43,103 bases of DNA, from positions 1 through 43,103 of the forward strand of contig MNCI01004245.1 in the NCBI GenBank assembly GCA_015680685.1. Reading direction: 5' to 3'. This DNA comes from Gnetum montanum (lineage: Eukaryota; Streptophyta; Gnetopsida; Gnetales; Gnetaceae). Under the pieces are notes generated by a model. That model saw only the letters and a list, made by a program, of their open reading frames with translations, did no database searches and had not been told where the DNA came from. Numbering within the stretch: the first letter of the stretch is position 1; each line of letters opens with the position of its first letter. This document shows, piece by piece, positions 1 to 10,446 of this stretch. A program made the position numbers and the translations under genes.

Positions 1-841
1 ATAGACACTCATTGTGTTAGGCTAGAATACAATTTACTTTCTTATTCATTATCTTAAATGATTAATTTATATATTTTTAATTAATTTATTACATGGTTGT
101 CACAACATAATTATCATACATCTCACTATGGACTAAACCATACATTTTAGAACCTCTACTAGTCTAAGTGGAAAGACTACAATCAATGATCAACAAATAA
201 CCTCTTAAACACTAACATTAGTACAATCCATGGATTATGACATAGTCTACCATAATGCTTATATATTATATGCTATAGCATTAGGAATACTTGCCACTTT
301 TCAAGAGTCCATAATTATTTTTATTGGGATATCAAAGAAAAATGGTACCTTTCCAATTCAACTACTGCTACTATTGTTGTAAAAGTTTTCTTATTTCATG
401 TATTTGTGTAATTTGATTTTCTCATCAAATATTTTTTTTAACTTTTTTAACTACTACTAGTGTCTAATTAGTTGTTTTATTTTTTCATACAATAAAATAT
501 TACAAAGAAAATGGATAGATGATCCAATTTAATTTATACTGGTTCTCAAGATTTGTGAGTTGTCTTGATAGATCATGAGTGTTAAGTAGGAAGCAAGGAA
601 TCTAGCAAATCCAACTTTACGAAAAGCAAGGCTTTATATCCTATGAAGAGCATTAACAAATGCAAGACATAGTTGTAGAGCTAAAGAAGCTTATGAAGGT
701 ATCTATGACAAAACATGATAGACATGTAGTGTAGATGAAGAAACACTTGGATGAATGCATTTATGTAGGATCTCTTGGACAAGGTGTATTCAATGTTCTA
801 TTGTAATTAAATATTAAATTTGAAAATAGGGAGGTTTTCAT
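1..841. other. AT-rich stretch without recognised gene
   Basis: I see no coding region, RNA gene or terminal repeat that I can support here. It lies downstream, on the - strand, of the tentative viral movement-protein-like stretch, so it may be further pararetroviral sequence too decayed to read. A short + strand open run near 660-770 has no family I recognise. Confidence 0.5.
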
Positions 842-1003
842 TATATTTGGAATAACTTTTAGTGCATACATTGAATAGAACCTTACTAAAGGCTCTAAGT
901 GCATATTTGGAATAATTTTTAGTGCCTTTACTTAATTTATCACTAAAATAATATTTAAGTTATATATTTGGAATAACTTAAGGCTCTAAGTTGATTTTTA
1001 GTG
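842..1003. repeat. Short direct repeat, three imperfect copies
   Basis: A motif close to ATATTTGGAATAACTT followed by TTTTAGTGC occurs near 844, 904 and 964, with the phrase AAGGCTCTAAGT also repeated between copies. Spacing is about 60 bp. It resembles local tandem duplication in non-coding DNA. No function is evident. Confidence 0.7.
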
Positions 1004-1560
1004 CGATCTTTAGGACTTTGTTCTAGTTTTGGTCCAAGGATCCTAAAGGATTGTTGGCTAGGGATGAAAGTGGTAGGTTGTGTAGGTAATATATTCCCAC
1101 TAAATTTTTTCTTATAGAAATATTCTACAACAAAGGAATTATTTTCTGTAAACCTAGGAATTTTTAGTTTTACTTTGTGGAACATTTTACTAGAACTTGT
1201 TGGTTTACCTACTGGGATGAAGTTGTAGTATTCTTCTAAGGTGTCATCTATTTTGGGATAAAAAATGTGAATCAAAAGATCCTTAGTATTTATCTCTATT
1301 CCATATTCTATATTAGAATATCCTGTAGAGATTGACTATTGTCTAAAAGGAAGCAAGGTTCTTATACTAGTTGCTAAGAATAGATCAAAACATAACCTTG
1401 TTATGACTGTTGGATATATTCTTCCATAAGCCATATCAATGGGAATATAGGGTATTAACATTAAAGCATTATACATATTTCTATCTCAATGAGACAAAGT
1501 AAAGTTAGGTAAGGTTACTACTAAAGTGTCTCATTCGAGCCTTTCTTTACCTTGTGTAAT
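955..1560 (-). pseudogene. Putative movement-protein-like region of an endogenous pararetrovirus
   Basis: On the - strand a mostly open frame runs from about 1560 to 955 with only a few stops, the last 106 codons uninterrupted. I assign it to a caulimovirid movement protein by position rather than by a clear motif. It is the first long frame after a tRNA-Met-type primer site (2141-2153), after a leader of several hundred bases, which is the usual place for the movement protein in plant pararetroviruses. The sequence is beta-strand-rich in character and ends with a Pro/Gln/Ser-rich tail. It could instead be another viral or retroelement protein. A protein profile search would decide. Confidence 0.3.
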
Positions 1561-2140
1561 AATTGCATCTTTAACGTTCTTAAGGTGTTTATTATGCAAT
1601 GTGACTCAGTAAGGGTTTTGAAGATGGTAGTTAAAATGTGGGTGAAGGTATATGTCTAGTTCAGCTATGTGGACATAGCTAAAACCTTTTCAATTCTAAT
1701 CCTCAACCTCCACTAGGTGAAGAAAAGAAACCTAGATTGGTCAAAGACTAGATCTTGAAATTTTGAGATTAAACTCACTAAAATGCATTGAAAGAAAAGA
1801 TTGCATTGGATAAAGCCTATTGGTTGGATATACTTTAGATTTATTAGGAATTGGAGGTAAATTGGAACAAGTAGTAGATGAAAAATAATGCAATAATTTT
1901 CATGTGTAAGAAGTGGTACCTAAGAGTGTGCCTGATGAAGCCATGAAAATTGATAGGAGTGTTGTCTCTAAATACCTCAAATAGTATAGTAGTGTGACTT
2001 ACTTTCACATATTTATTAGTTTTACAACACATCTTATGCCTCCAGTATTTACTTGATTGGTGAGATACTTCAAAAATAATAATAAAACAAAAGACACAAG
2101 ACTAGGTATGCGCAAATATTAGGAAAAGAACTAACAACTT
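1561..2140 (-). other. Putative viral leader region
   Basis: Between the primer site and the first long - strand frame there is about 580 bp with only short, probably meaningless frames. A long leader with small ORFs is typical of caulimovirid pregenomic RNA, but nothing in the sequence itself proves transcription. Confidence 0.3.
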
Positions 2141-2153
2141 GGCTTTAATATCA
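2141..2153 (-). promoter_or_regulatory. Decayed tRNA-Met primer-binding site
   Basis: Read on the - strand, the 13 bases match the plant initiator tRNA-Met primer site TGGTATCAGAGCC at 10 positions. All three differences are transitions (two G to A, one C to T), as expected of methylation-driven decay. Caulimovirids and many plant retroelements use this primer. Its position between a TATA box and the first viral-like frame fits a pararetrovirus. A chance match to a 13-mer with three mismatches cannot be excluded. Confidence 0.5.
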
Positions 2154-2393
2154 AGTCTTGTCCAAATCAATCATTACTTGAAAAAACTGCTTACTTAAAC
2201 AACATAGATTATTAACACAAAAATCAAACCAAAAAATTATATTAATCAAATAAAGGTATGCTTTTAGAAAGCAATGCACTTCACCTAAGATCACTCTTGC
2301 TACAAAATACAAGCAAACTAAGTGCTTTCTAGGAACAAGGTGCTTTACTAGAGATATCTCTAAATTGATGCCTCTTAGTTTTTCATACAACAT

Positions 2394-2404
2394 CCTTATA
2401 TAGC
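2394..2404 (-). promoter_or_regulatory. TATA box of putative viral promoter
   Basis: The - strand reads GCTATATAAGG, close to the TATA context of caulimovirid full-length transcript promoters. It lies about 240 bp upstream of the primer site and downstream of the RNase H end, i.e. in the intergenic region where such a promoter belongs. TATA-like strings are common in AT-rich DNA, so support is contextual. Confidence 0.4.
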
Positions 2405-2704
2405 TAAGGCCAAGAACTTCAAGGAATGGTACTATCATGCATTACAACTCACCAATGGATTTATAGCTCAAAGGTAGCTTTTTAAAAGTAGCTTTACAAA
2501 AGTAAGATAATAAGAAATATTACTATGCATAATGGATACAATAAAGAAAGATAATGATGAATCTAACTATACATAGTGCCTATAGTGATTAGATTGGTCA
2601 TATCATCATTAAGCATCACTCGGGTACCATGTGACCTAACTTCATAATCTAATAAAGGTGAATCCAAAATATTAGGATTGAGAGGAGAATTGGGTTCACC
2701 AAAA

Positions 2705-3300
2705 ATGTATCTAAGCTCATGTCATCCACCATAGTTGCACATGCTTTTAATTCTAGGATCTAAATTCCCCAATTGAAGATTCTAAGGGTACAATGAATAT
2801 GCATTATAATAATAACTGATGTTGTATATATTACTAATGAAGACATCATTGACAAAGGAGAACTAGTGAGAAGCATTCTAGTCAAGGAACTAGGTAATAC
2901 AAGAGGTAAGGTAATAACTTGAAGAAGCACTGAACCTTCCCTTAAAAGTTTTTCTTGCTTCAGATTACCATAACATAGGTAATTAGTTCCATTACAACAT
3001 TAATATAGATGAACATGATAAGTTGGATGGTAGTAAACTACAATATGGAAAAAGAGGTCCACCATTCCCAAAAGTCTTGATTAGGAAGAAGCCAAGGATT
3101 AAGTTCAATATGATATACATGCAAGGGAGATGTCTAATAGTTAGAAGAAAGGAAATTCAGGGTATGAAGTTCAAAGGCAGTACAATACTAGATTTTTTGG
3201 TTTCAATTAGGATCACTAAATGTGGCATGAAATATATTTAACCATACCTTGTAGGATGGTGACATGTGAGATAGAAAATTAATGAACCATTCATAGCTGA
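2705..3300 (-). other. Pararetrovirus copy A, region after RNase H
   Basis: This stretch is colinear with 29995-30089 plus 37565-38070 of copy B once element C is removed, so it belongs to the duplicated viral block. The left limit of similarity is near 2705 (ATGTATCTAAGCTC is shared with 29995). Open frames on either strand here are short and not conserved as protein between the two copies, so I make no coding call. It contains the empty site for element C at 2796-2800. Confidence 0.6.
2796..2800. other. Empty target site matching the element C insertion
   Basis: The sequence CAATGAATAT ends with AATAT here and continues without any LTR. In copy B the same AATAT is duplicated on both sides of element C (30085-30089 and 37560-37564). 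Copy A therefore preserves the pre-insertion state, apart from a small local length difference just to the right. Confidence 0.85.
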
Positions 3301-3439
3301 TCTTCCATTGGTTTTGATAGCCTTCATAAAGAAGAGTTATCATTTGAAACTCATTTGGCTCATAATACCTAAGGTTCTTGGAAGATCTAAGAGTCCAACC
3401 TTCCCTTATTAATAAACCTATACAAAGAGAAGTGATAGG

Positions 3440-3800
3440 AGAATTAAGAGAGTTGGTACTTTCTTATGAGAAAGTTAGCTAAACTATTATTTTTACCATT
3501 TATAAACTCAATAGTAAAATCAAAATTACAAAGATATAATGCCCATCTAATTAACATAGTATGAGCTACTTTGTTTAAAGCTTTCTATTTTGATATTTAT
3601 CAAAGTGTTTTAGATCACTTCTAATGATAAAGTGAGTATTCTAGAAGAATAATTTAAACTTTTCAACATATTTGATTATGGCTAGTAATTATTTTTGAGT
3701 GCTATGGTAATTTAGTTCTACATTATTAAATTTTCTAGACGCATACCTACAAATGTGGCTAATATTATGTTTATGTTCTTTGAAAGTAGTGCCCTAGAAT
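3440..3800 (-). pseudogene. Caulimovirid RNase H, copy A (decayed)
   Basis: The - strand translation contains CRYAS, then LELNYHST-like (here VELNYHST) and LLAIIK followed by an IIRSD segment. This is the order seen in the RNase H domain that follows RT in plant pararetroviruses: the conserved Tyr/Thr/Glu strand, then the helix, then the catalytic Asp of the RSD/TD motif. RNase H removes genomic RNA during reverse transcription. Several in-frame stops make it non-functional. Copy B has the matching segment at 38370-38570 with slightly better preservation. Confidence 0.75.
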
Positions 3801-4264
3801 TCATTTTATGTGTCTATTTCTATGATAATTTATCAATTAGTAAGCATTTGTAGCCTTGGGAGATTTTTGCACTTATCCTTAATTTTATTTAATGTGGTCA
3901 TATGAGCTTCTATCCATGGCGGAGGTATTGTGCTTAGTTGTTCATTAAGTAGCTTTCTATGTTTGGCTAGGTCTTTGTAAAATCTAGAAACATAATTCAC
4001 ATTGTCAAGGAACTATTGAAGTTGTGTCTTGTATTTTATCTCATTTGGGAAGTTTTTAATAGATTCAAGGACATGAGGTTGGAGATTGATTTGTCCATCT
4101 TGAATCTCAAGACCTAAAAATTATATACTTTATTGAGCAATTATAATATTTTTTGGAGACAGGACAAGGCCATTTTCATCTATGAGCTACTTAAATACTT
4201 GAAGGTATTCTAGGTGTTATTCTAGAATTTTTCTCATGATTTAACTATCATCTATATAAACTAG
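3800..4264 (-). pseudogene. Caulimovirid RT, C-terminal half, copy A
   Basis: On the - strand the frame begins right at the element B boundary with LVYIDDS; the YIDD catalytic motif is encoded by 4247-4258. Downstream come the FLGLEI motif, the FPNEI and NYVSRFYKDLAK connection-type segments, and a PPPWIEAH motif, in the order found in petuvirus/florendovirus-type RT-RNase H. Both active-site aspartates are intact here, unlike copy B, but at least five stops interrupt the frame. The N-terminal half of the same RT lies at 9820-10260 across element B. Confidence 0.8.
4260..4264. repeat. Target-site duplication, left side of element B
   Basis: ACTAG here pairs with ACAAG at 9815-9819, one mismatch. 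The paralogous empty site in copy B (39013-39017) reads ACAGG. The ancestral target was probably ACAAG. Confidence 0.75.
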
Positions 4265-5057
4265 TGATGAGTGGTGAGGTACCTCTACACTCAACCATAT
4301 GAATACAAGCGTTTCACAAGCGATTTGGTCAAACTCTGTAGACAGGCTAGTTGTGGTATCTAGACAGTTACTTGTAGGTCACAGTTCACTATCTTCCCAA
4401 ACTTACTTGTATTGTCATGGTTGTATGGTTAATTAAGCTTGAGGTATATGATTTCTATGACTTTTATCTTTTTAATGTCTTATGCTAATCAGGGAAGGTA
4501 AGGAGAACTGAGTGACTAATTTACATTAACTATTTACTAACAAAGTTCTAATTGTTCCTAACACTAGTATTTGTTCCCACTTGCTACACACATCTTGAAC
4601 TAGTGCAACACTACTGGGATTACCAAACGCTAATCGTTACTGGGTTACCAAGTGCTACAAATGCTCGAAGCGATTGTACTGAGTGTACTTGACTAGGAGA
4701 GTCAAGGGTTGAGAGAGAGATTAATTGACTAAGAAAGCATTTAAACATTCAACAATAATTAATTACTATTTATCTTAGTTTGTATGCTACAAGGTTTATC
4801 ATAAAGTTTGTCTTTATTGTCATACACAAATGTGTGCTTAGGTACAATTTGCTCAAAGATCCATTCACTTTAAGACTCCTACTGTGGGCACATGGAAATT
4901 ATTCTAACTTTGGAATGGTAAAACAACAAGAGTTTAGCTAAGGGTCTAAGTCTAACTCTCAGAACAAGGGAAGACACCTCTTATTTATAGAAATTGAGGC
5001 AGGACATGATCTCGCATACGTGAGATGGCACGACAGATGTGATATCGCAACTCATCA
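4265..5057 (-). repeat. Element B 3' LTR (793 bp)
   Basis: Bounded by TGATGAG and CTCATCA, which are inverted complements of each other. It is direct-repeat partner of 9048-9814, with colinear similarity throughout and scattered substitutions and small indels. A TATA box on the - strand lies at 4982-4989 (TATAAATA), preceded by the decayed GATATC-type palindrome region found in all LTRs of this family. Confidence 0.9.
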
Positions 5058-5068
5058 TACCCCCATGA
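5058..5068 (-). promoter_or_regulatory. Polypurine tract of element B
   Basis: Read on the - strand the bases next to the 3' LTR are CATGGGGGTA, the purine-rich plus-strand primer position. Element C has TGTGGGGGTA at the equivalent place, so the tract is conserved in the family. Confidence 0.8.
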
Positions 5069-6930
5069 CTGAATGAAAACTTTTCCTCGAGTTCCTTACA
5101 GAATATTGGGAAGGTATGAAATTATTAACTTCAATGACACTAATGGTGAATGGGATGACATGTGAATGGATCAATCATTAGAATACATGACAATATTAGT
5201 GTTCATGACTACAAGAATGAACACTATACACATTTGACATCCAGCCTTATTTGGAAGTTGAGAAAGAAGAGAGAGAGAGAGAAAGAAAAAAGAAGATGTG
5301 TTTTTGCCAATGCCAAGATTGCTCCTTCCATTGTCTATCCATAGCCATGCCATTGATCTTATTCCTTGCACACCTATTCCAGCACCAATACATCCTAAGT
5401 GTTTTCTCCAGCCTAATCCATTATTGTATGACTTCCATCTGCACATACAACATAGTCACATATTAGCAAGGGTGAATAAATCACAATGCAGTTGATACCT
5501 TGCCACGGTGTAAGGTCCATTGGCTGAGTTGTGATATGGCTAATATAGATTTTGGAGATATAACACTGGTGACTACTTAAGGTGTAGGGGTTAGGAGAAA
5601 ATTGAAACAATTGGACTAGGACCCCCATGACTAAGAGCGAACCTCTGGTAGTGATAGAATGGAAAAAGGGAAGGAATAAGAATGATGGAGAAAAAGAAAC
5701 AATGGCAACGTCGATAAAATGAATGTCAGAGGTGATAATGAACAAATTAAATGTTGATTGCAGAAATGTTTGAGGGAAAGAAGTTAACTGATGTACCAAA
5801 TAGGAATGCCAATGGGTCCTCCCCAAAGCAGGATCATGCCCTTAATGCCCTAACAATCCCACATTCAAAGAGTCCATAGGCTCTGGAAATGTCAATTGGA
5901 AGTAAGAGTTAAAGTCTTAACCACAAGAATTTACCAAAAAGAAAATAATGTATCAACCAAAATATAGACTACTGATATAACTAATAATGAGGTGGAATAT
6001 GGAGAAAGAATGTTGAGGAGAAGAGAATGGAATGGAGTCCTAAGAACAAGGTGGTGTACAGCCCCTTGTGTATTTATGGTTAATGTAACTTAGTAGATCT
6101 CATTCCAAATCTAGCCTCAAATAATCCACACCTAGTGACTTTGCATTAATACACTTGGCCAATCCATCCACTTGAAGTAGCAAGAATGCTTCTGCCAAAG
6201 AGTCACCACCATTTTGAAGAAACAAGAAGGGAAAGAGTAGGAAGCAAGAGAGGGCCTTAGTTAGAGGAAACATGTTTATTTAGTTCCATAACTAGTGCAT
6301 GTAGCCAAAATGATTATTTTTTCTAAGGGGTGTGCTTTGAATTCTCACTTTTTTTTTTTTTGCATGAGAACCACACCATCTAAAGACTTATTTTTATTGG
6401 CTCAGCTTCCAAATAATGGAGCAACATCAAAATGGTAAGGAATATTAAGAAGAAAACATCCAAGCACGCAAGAGAATGGTCGAAAAAAATGCATCAAATC
6501 CCCTTGAAGTCACACCCTTTTCAGTCCTTGAGTCCTTTCTTAGTTTGAGAAATGCCCAATCATCAATTCGTTAATAGTTTTATTGTTTAGAAAAAGGGAC
6601 CGTACAATTCCAATCCAAGAGAGACCATAGAAATTCATGGATGCATGGATGATGTGGACTCATTGCTTGTTATATCAAAAGAACCATACCTTAGTATCAA
6701 CATTATAACTCAAAGGTAAAAACCAAAAATTAGCAATCAATAGAATGCAGTTCATACCACCATCATGAGCACTTATTAGGTAACAAATTTAACAAAAAAA
6801 AAACAACAAACAAAGACAAAAACAAAAACAAAACAAATAATCACACAAAAAAATGAGAAAATATAATGATGTTACAAAACAAAAAGTTGTAAAATTAAAG
6901 AGAATGAAAAATATTTACTAATCCTGTTTG
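5069..6930 (-). other. Element B non-coding 3' spacer
   Basis: About 1.9 kb without a convincing protein. On the - strand it is colinear with 35160-36740 of element C: both share the CCTTTTTCTAAA, GTGTGACTTCAAGG and WLWI(D/N)N-encoding segments. Short frames in it are not conserved. It contains a T-run at 6350-6361 and A-rich DNA at 6780-6900. In Athila elements an env-like frame can occur in this position, but I do not see one. Confidence 0.65.
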
Positions 6931-6933
6931 TTA

Positions 6934-8974
6934 TTAGAATGAGGGATATCCCCCATAACTAAATAGTTGAGCATGAAAAGGACTAATAAATGAAATTTGA
7001 GGATCTTTGCATGTTGGAAATATCGAAACTTGGTCATACTTACCCCATTGGGGTTCACAAACTTGATTATAGTAAGCATAGTGGGAAAATTTATAAGATG
7101 TGGTTCTATGGTAAGGAGTTGATCCACTATGATACTTGAGATCATAAGATGGTATGTAAGGATCAGAATGTTTCTCTCCATGGCTATATTCATTTGGTTG
7201 TATGGTTATTGGAGTGTTAATTGTTGGCCATGATGAAGTAACACGAGGCATTGGGTCTGAAGAGAAGGATACACCACAGTGTTGAACTTGTGCTGAGTTG
7301 GAGAATGTAGTGGCCTGGAAACTGTGTTGTCCCTTCCTATAGTCCTATCTAAAAAAGGGATGCCTTTGATGTTGAGGAGGTCTCTCACTACTGTTGGCAA
7401 TAGTAGCACAAGTAAAATTTGTGGGTTGTTGTTGTGGTGTAGACACTTCAGGAACAGCTGGTAGCAATGTAGAAGGAGGGAAAGGATGAGAATGTTGAAA
7501 TTTAGGAGAAGTGTAAGGTACACAAGGAGGTGGTTGTGTTGAGGACATGGGCTAGTAGTATTGAGGAGAATGGTAATGTGGTGAGATAGAGTATGTTGAA
7601 TAAGTTGGGAAAATAGGATGTTGAACTAGATAAGCATTTGAATTCAGATGATATGAAGGGTGTCTCCACTTTAGGGATGGCTTCCCCCATGATTGGGATT
7701 GTTGCCACTATGAGTGAACACAGTATCTCTATATGAACTCTAGGTGTAACGTGTTTCCCTAATGCTCATATAAATGTAACAAGATTGGGCATTGGCCCTT
7801 GGGATGATTATATAGGCAAATGTTGCATTCATACGTGTGATTGGCAGTTGAGCTCTTATTTTCCTCATCCCTTCTTTCTGATTGTCTAGGATATTTTTTC
7901 CTACTTCTCGGGTTGTCAAAACTCTATCTCCAATAATATTGATATATTCTCCACACTTTTTATGCATCCATTCTAACATCTTATTGATCTTTGCCTTGAA
8001 TTCCTTTAATGATTGTTATACTAGCAAAGATGGTTCTTCCTCCTTGAGATCGGTTGATTTTTCCTTTTTATGAGTATGGACCTCTTTTAAGTTGATATTT
8101 TGGTCTTGTTGATGTTTTTCAACACTCTCCCATCTAGCCATTTCTCCTTCTTCTTTTGCTACCTGCTTAATAAGCTCTTGGAATTGATGGGTTCAAAGTT
8201 CATATAGTTGACCTTGGGCATACATCCCTAGGATCTCTCTTGTTTCATTTTGAAGCCCATTAATGATATGGTACATTAGCCTTTCCTTGGAAAAATCATG
8301 GCTTGGACAGTTTTTTAATAGTGCATAATATCTTTCTAAGGCCAAGTCCAAGGGTTCTTGTTGTGCTTGCTTCTACTCTCAAATCTATTTCCTCAAGGTT
8401 GACATTCTTGCGTAGGTTTGATATCTTTCGTTAAAGAGTTCTACCATTGTTGGCCAACATCATATTGAATTTGGTTATAATGATCTATAACATATTGAAT
8501 TTGGTCATAGGAAAGAGCTTAATTTTTTCCAGTTGTTATCAATGTTGTTCCATGCATAGGCATCGTAGAAGGCTTTTAAATTTTGGTGCAGGTCTAAGTC
8601 ATAGCCTCCTGAAAAATTGGGAAAGTTGTTTAAATCAAGCCTACGTATACGGCTCTCTTTTTGATGCCTACGAGAAATTTGAACAGCCTCTTGTATTTGC
8701 GTTAGGCTTGTAGTGGCCAGTAGGGGTTCATCGTCATTGAGTAAGTTATGCCTTCATGTGTTGGGATGATGCTTCTTTCATTTATGTTTATAAGAAACTC
8801 CCACATTGGGTTGTGTACTTTGATCTCCATTGTTAGATAATTCATTGTTTCTTCAATGAATTTCCTCACTAGATGCGGCATTATCGTAGTCTTGTAGGAG
8901 AGGCATGGTTGTGAAATTGTGTGTGAATTTGTATGTGAATTTTTGTAATTATTTCTTCCTAAAAGATATATCAT
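6934..8974 (-). pseudogene. gag: Gag-like region of element B
   Basis: From about 8974 leftwards the - strand shows an open start (90 codons, ending NPYWPLQA). Further on come Athila-type Gag motifs in shifting frames, such as an NNWKKLSSFPMTK segment comparable with the NEWxKLKLFS of element C. The region then passes into a Pro/Ser/Gln-rich, tyrosine-containing C-terminal part (7708-6934) that stays open for long runs with few stops. Gag packages element RNA into virus-like particles. The first part is badly frameshifted and the last part is best preserved. No zinc knuckle is visible. Assignment is by position and similarity to C, so moderately secure. Confidence 0.6.
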
Positions 8975-9027
8975 TAATTCCTATACAATGACCTTGTATG
9001 ATATAACTAATCTAGATAACTAGCATC

Positions 9028-9046
9028 GTCACTGGCAATGGTGCCA
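9028..9046 (-). promoter_or_regulatory. tRNA-Asp primer-binding site of element B
   Basis: On the - strand, next to the 5' LTR, the sequence TGGCACCATTGCCAGTGAC matches the Athila/Tat-type primer site TGGCGCCGTTGCCGGGGAC. The CpG-position differences are G to A, with one further change. This fixes element orientation. Confidence 0.85.
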
Positions 9047-9047
9047 A

Positions 9048-9814
9048 TGATGAGTGGTGAGGTACCCCTACACTCAACCATACGAATATGTTTATTTCAT
9101 GCATGATTCAATCAAACTCCATAGATGGGCTAGTGGTGGTATCTAGATAGTTACTCGCAGGTCACAGTTCACTATCTTCCCAAACTTATTTGTATTATCG
9201 CAGTTGTATGGTTAAGTAAGCTTGAGGTATATGATTTTTATAACTTTTATCTTTTTAATGTCTTATGCTAATCGGGAAGGTAAGGAGAATTGAGTGACTA
9301 AATTACATTAACTATTTACTAACTTAGTTCTAATTGTTCCTAACACCAGTATCTGTTCCCACTTGCTGCACACATCCTAAACTAGTGCAATGTTGCTGGG
9401 ATTCCCAAACGCTAATCGTTACTGGGTTACCAAGCGCTACACACATGCTCAAAGTGGTCGTACTAAGTGTACTTAACTAGGACGGTCAAGGGTTGAGAGA
9501 GAGAGATTAATTAACTAAGAAATCATTTAAACATTTAACAATAATTAATTACTATTTAGCTTAGTCCATATGCTACAAGGTTTATCATAAAGTTCGTCTT
9601 TATTGTCGTACACAAATGTGTGCTCAGGTACAATTTGCTCAAATAAAGATCCATTCACTTTAAGACTCCTACTATGGGCACATGGAAATTATTCTAACTT
9701 TGGAATGGTAAAACTGCAAGAGTTTAGCTAAGGGTCTAAGTCTAACTCCCAGAATAAGGGAAGTTGCCTCTTATTTATAGAAATTGAGGCAGGACACAAT
9801 ATAGCGGCTCATCA
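9048..9814 (-). repeat. Element B 5' LTR (767 bp)
   Basis: Begins TGATGAG and ends CTCATCA, colinear with 4265-5057. A - strand TATA box lies at 9772-9779. Differences from the partner LTR include small deletions near the right end, so the insertion is old, but overall similarity is clearly high by eye. Confidence 0.9.
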
Positions 9815-9819
9815 ACAAG
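9815..9819. repeat. Target-site duplication, right side of element B
   Basis: ACAAG pairs with ACTAG at 4260-4264. The following GGATAAAGTTAT continues exactly as in the uninterrupted copy B (39016 onward). Confidence 0.75.
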
Positions 9820-10260
9820 GATAAAGTTATAACTATTAAGGATTTGATCCTTGAATCTCTAAAATATGGATGGGGTTGTCTTAATGCTGAAGGGTAATAT
9901 TATCCCTTTGTAAAGAGAACTAGGAACTGTAAAAGCAAATTTTCATCAATCTTTAGGTCTTACTTGGATTTTCCAAAAGCTATATTTTAGATCAAATTTA
10001 GAGTAAAAATTTATATGTAATAACCTCTAGAATAAATCATCTTTATTTGAGATTGGATGTTGGACTCACTTTATTAGGTCATTTAGAGGTTTATAATTGA
10101 TCAGTAAACATTTAATACCACTAAGTTGTTTTGCCTGTTTATTAATGTAAAATGTGCATACGTAAACATACTATTACTTGGTTGTATCATCCTTTTTCTA
10201 AGAGAATACTAATCTCTTTATCACATTCTTCTTTGACTAATGGTGGCATCCCTATATGAT
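9820..10260 (-). pseudogene. Caulimovirid RT, N-terminal half, copy A
   Basis: The - strand carries, in order, decayed versions of the VINYKPLN strand, the HPI(P/S)NKDDL segment, KFDLK and FWKIQV motifs, and the TVP..LY segment that precede YIDD in pararetroviral RT. It is colinear with 39020-39450 in copy B. The gene is split from its C-terminal half by element B and also has several stops. Confidence 0.75.
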
Positions 10261-10446
10261 GTGCTTTGGTTTTAATTGTTACATTATCTTTAAATTCTAT
10301 TCTACACTAATGTTTATCTTATGCTTGAAGGGTATTGGATCATCACTAACTAGTTTTAATAAATCTTTGCATAAATTTCTAAATCTATCTTCTAATTTTT
10401 TTATACTATTTACAACCCATTATGTATTAGGTTCTTTATGCAACAT

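Larger units (their letters stand above)
4265..9814 (-). mobile_element. Element B: gag-only Athila-like LTR retrotransposon
   Basis: A 5.55 kb LTR element on the - strand, flanked by a 5 bp target duplication with one mismatch. It has two direct LTRs that begin TGATGAG and end CTCATCA, a tRNA-Asp-type primer site next to the right LTR, and a purine-rich tract next to the left LTR. Between them I find only a gag-like region (6934-8974) and a long non-coding spacer (5069-6930). There is no RT, RNase H or integrase, so it was non-autonomous. Its LTRs and 3' spacer resemble element C (30090-37559), making a C-like element the likely source of its proteins. It sits inside the RT of pararetrovirus copy A, six bases from the YIDD codons. 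Confidence 0.9.

Noticed and set aside
3023-3241. + strand open frame similar to one at 37754-38020
   Set aside because: Similarity follows from the duplicated DNA block; the frames oppose the viral genes and the second has a shifted, longer form, so no sign of protein constraint.
5171-5826. Overlapping frames on both strands in the element B spacer
   Set aside because: The equivalent spacer of element C does not keep these frames; they are likely chance openings.
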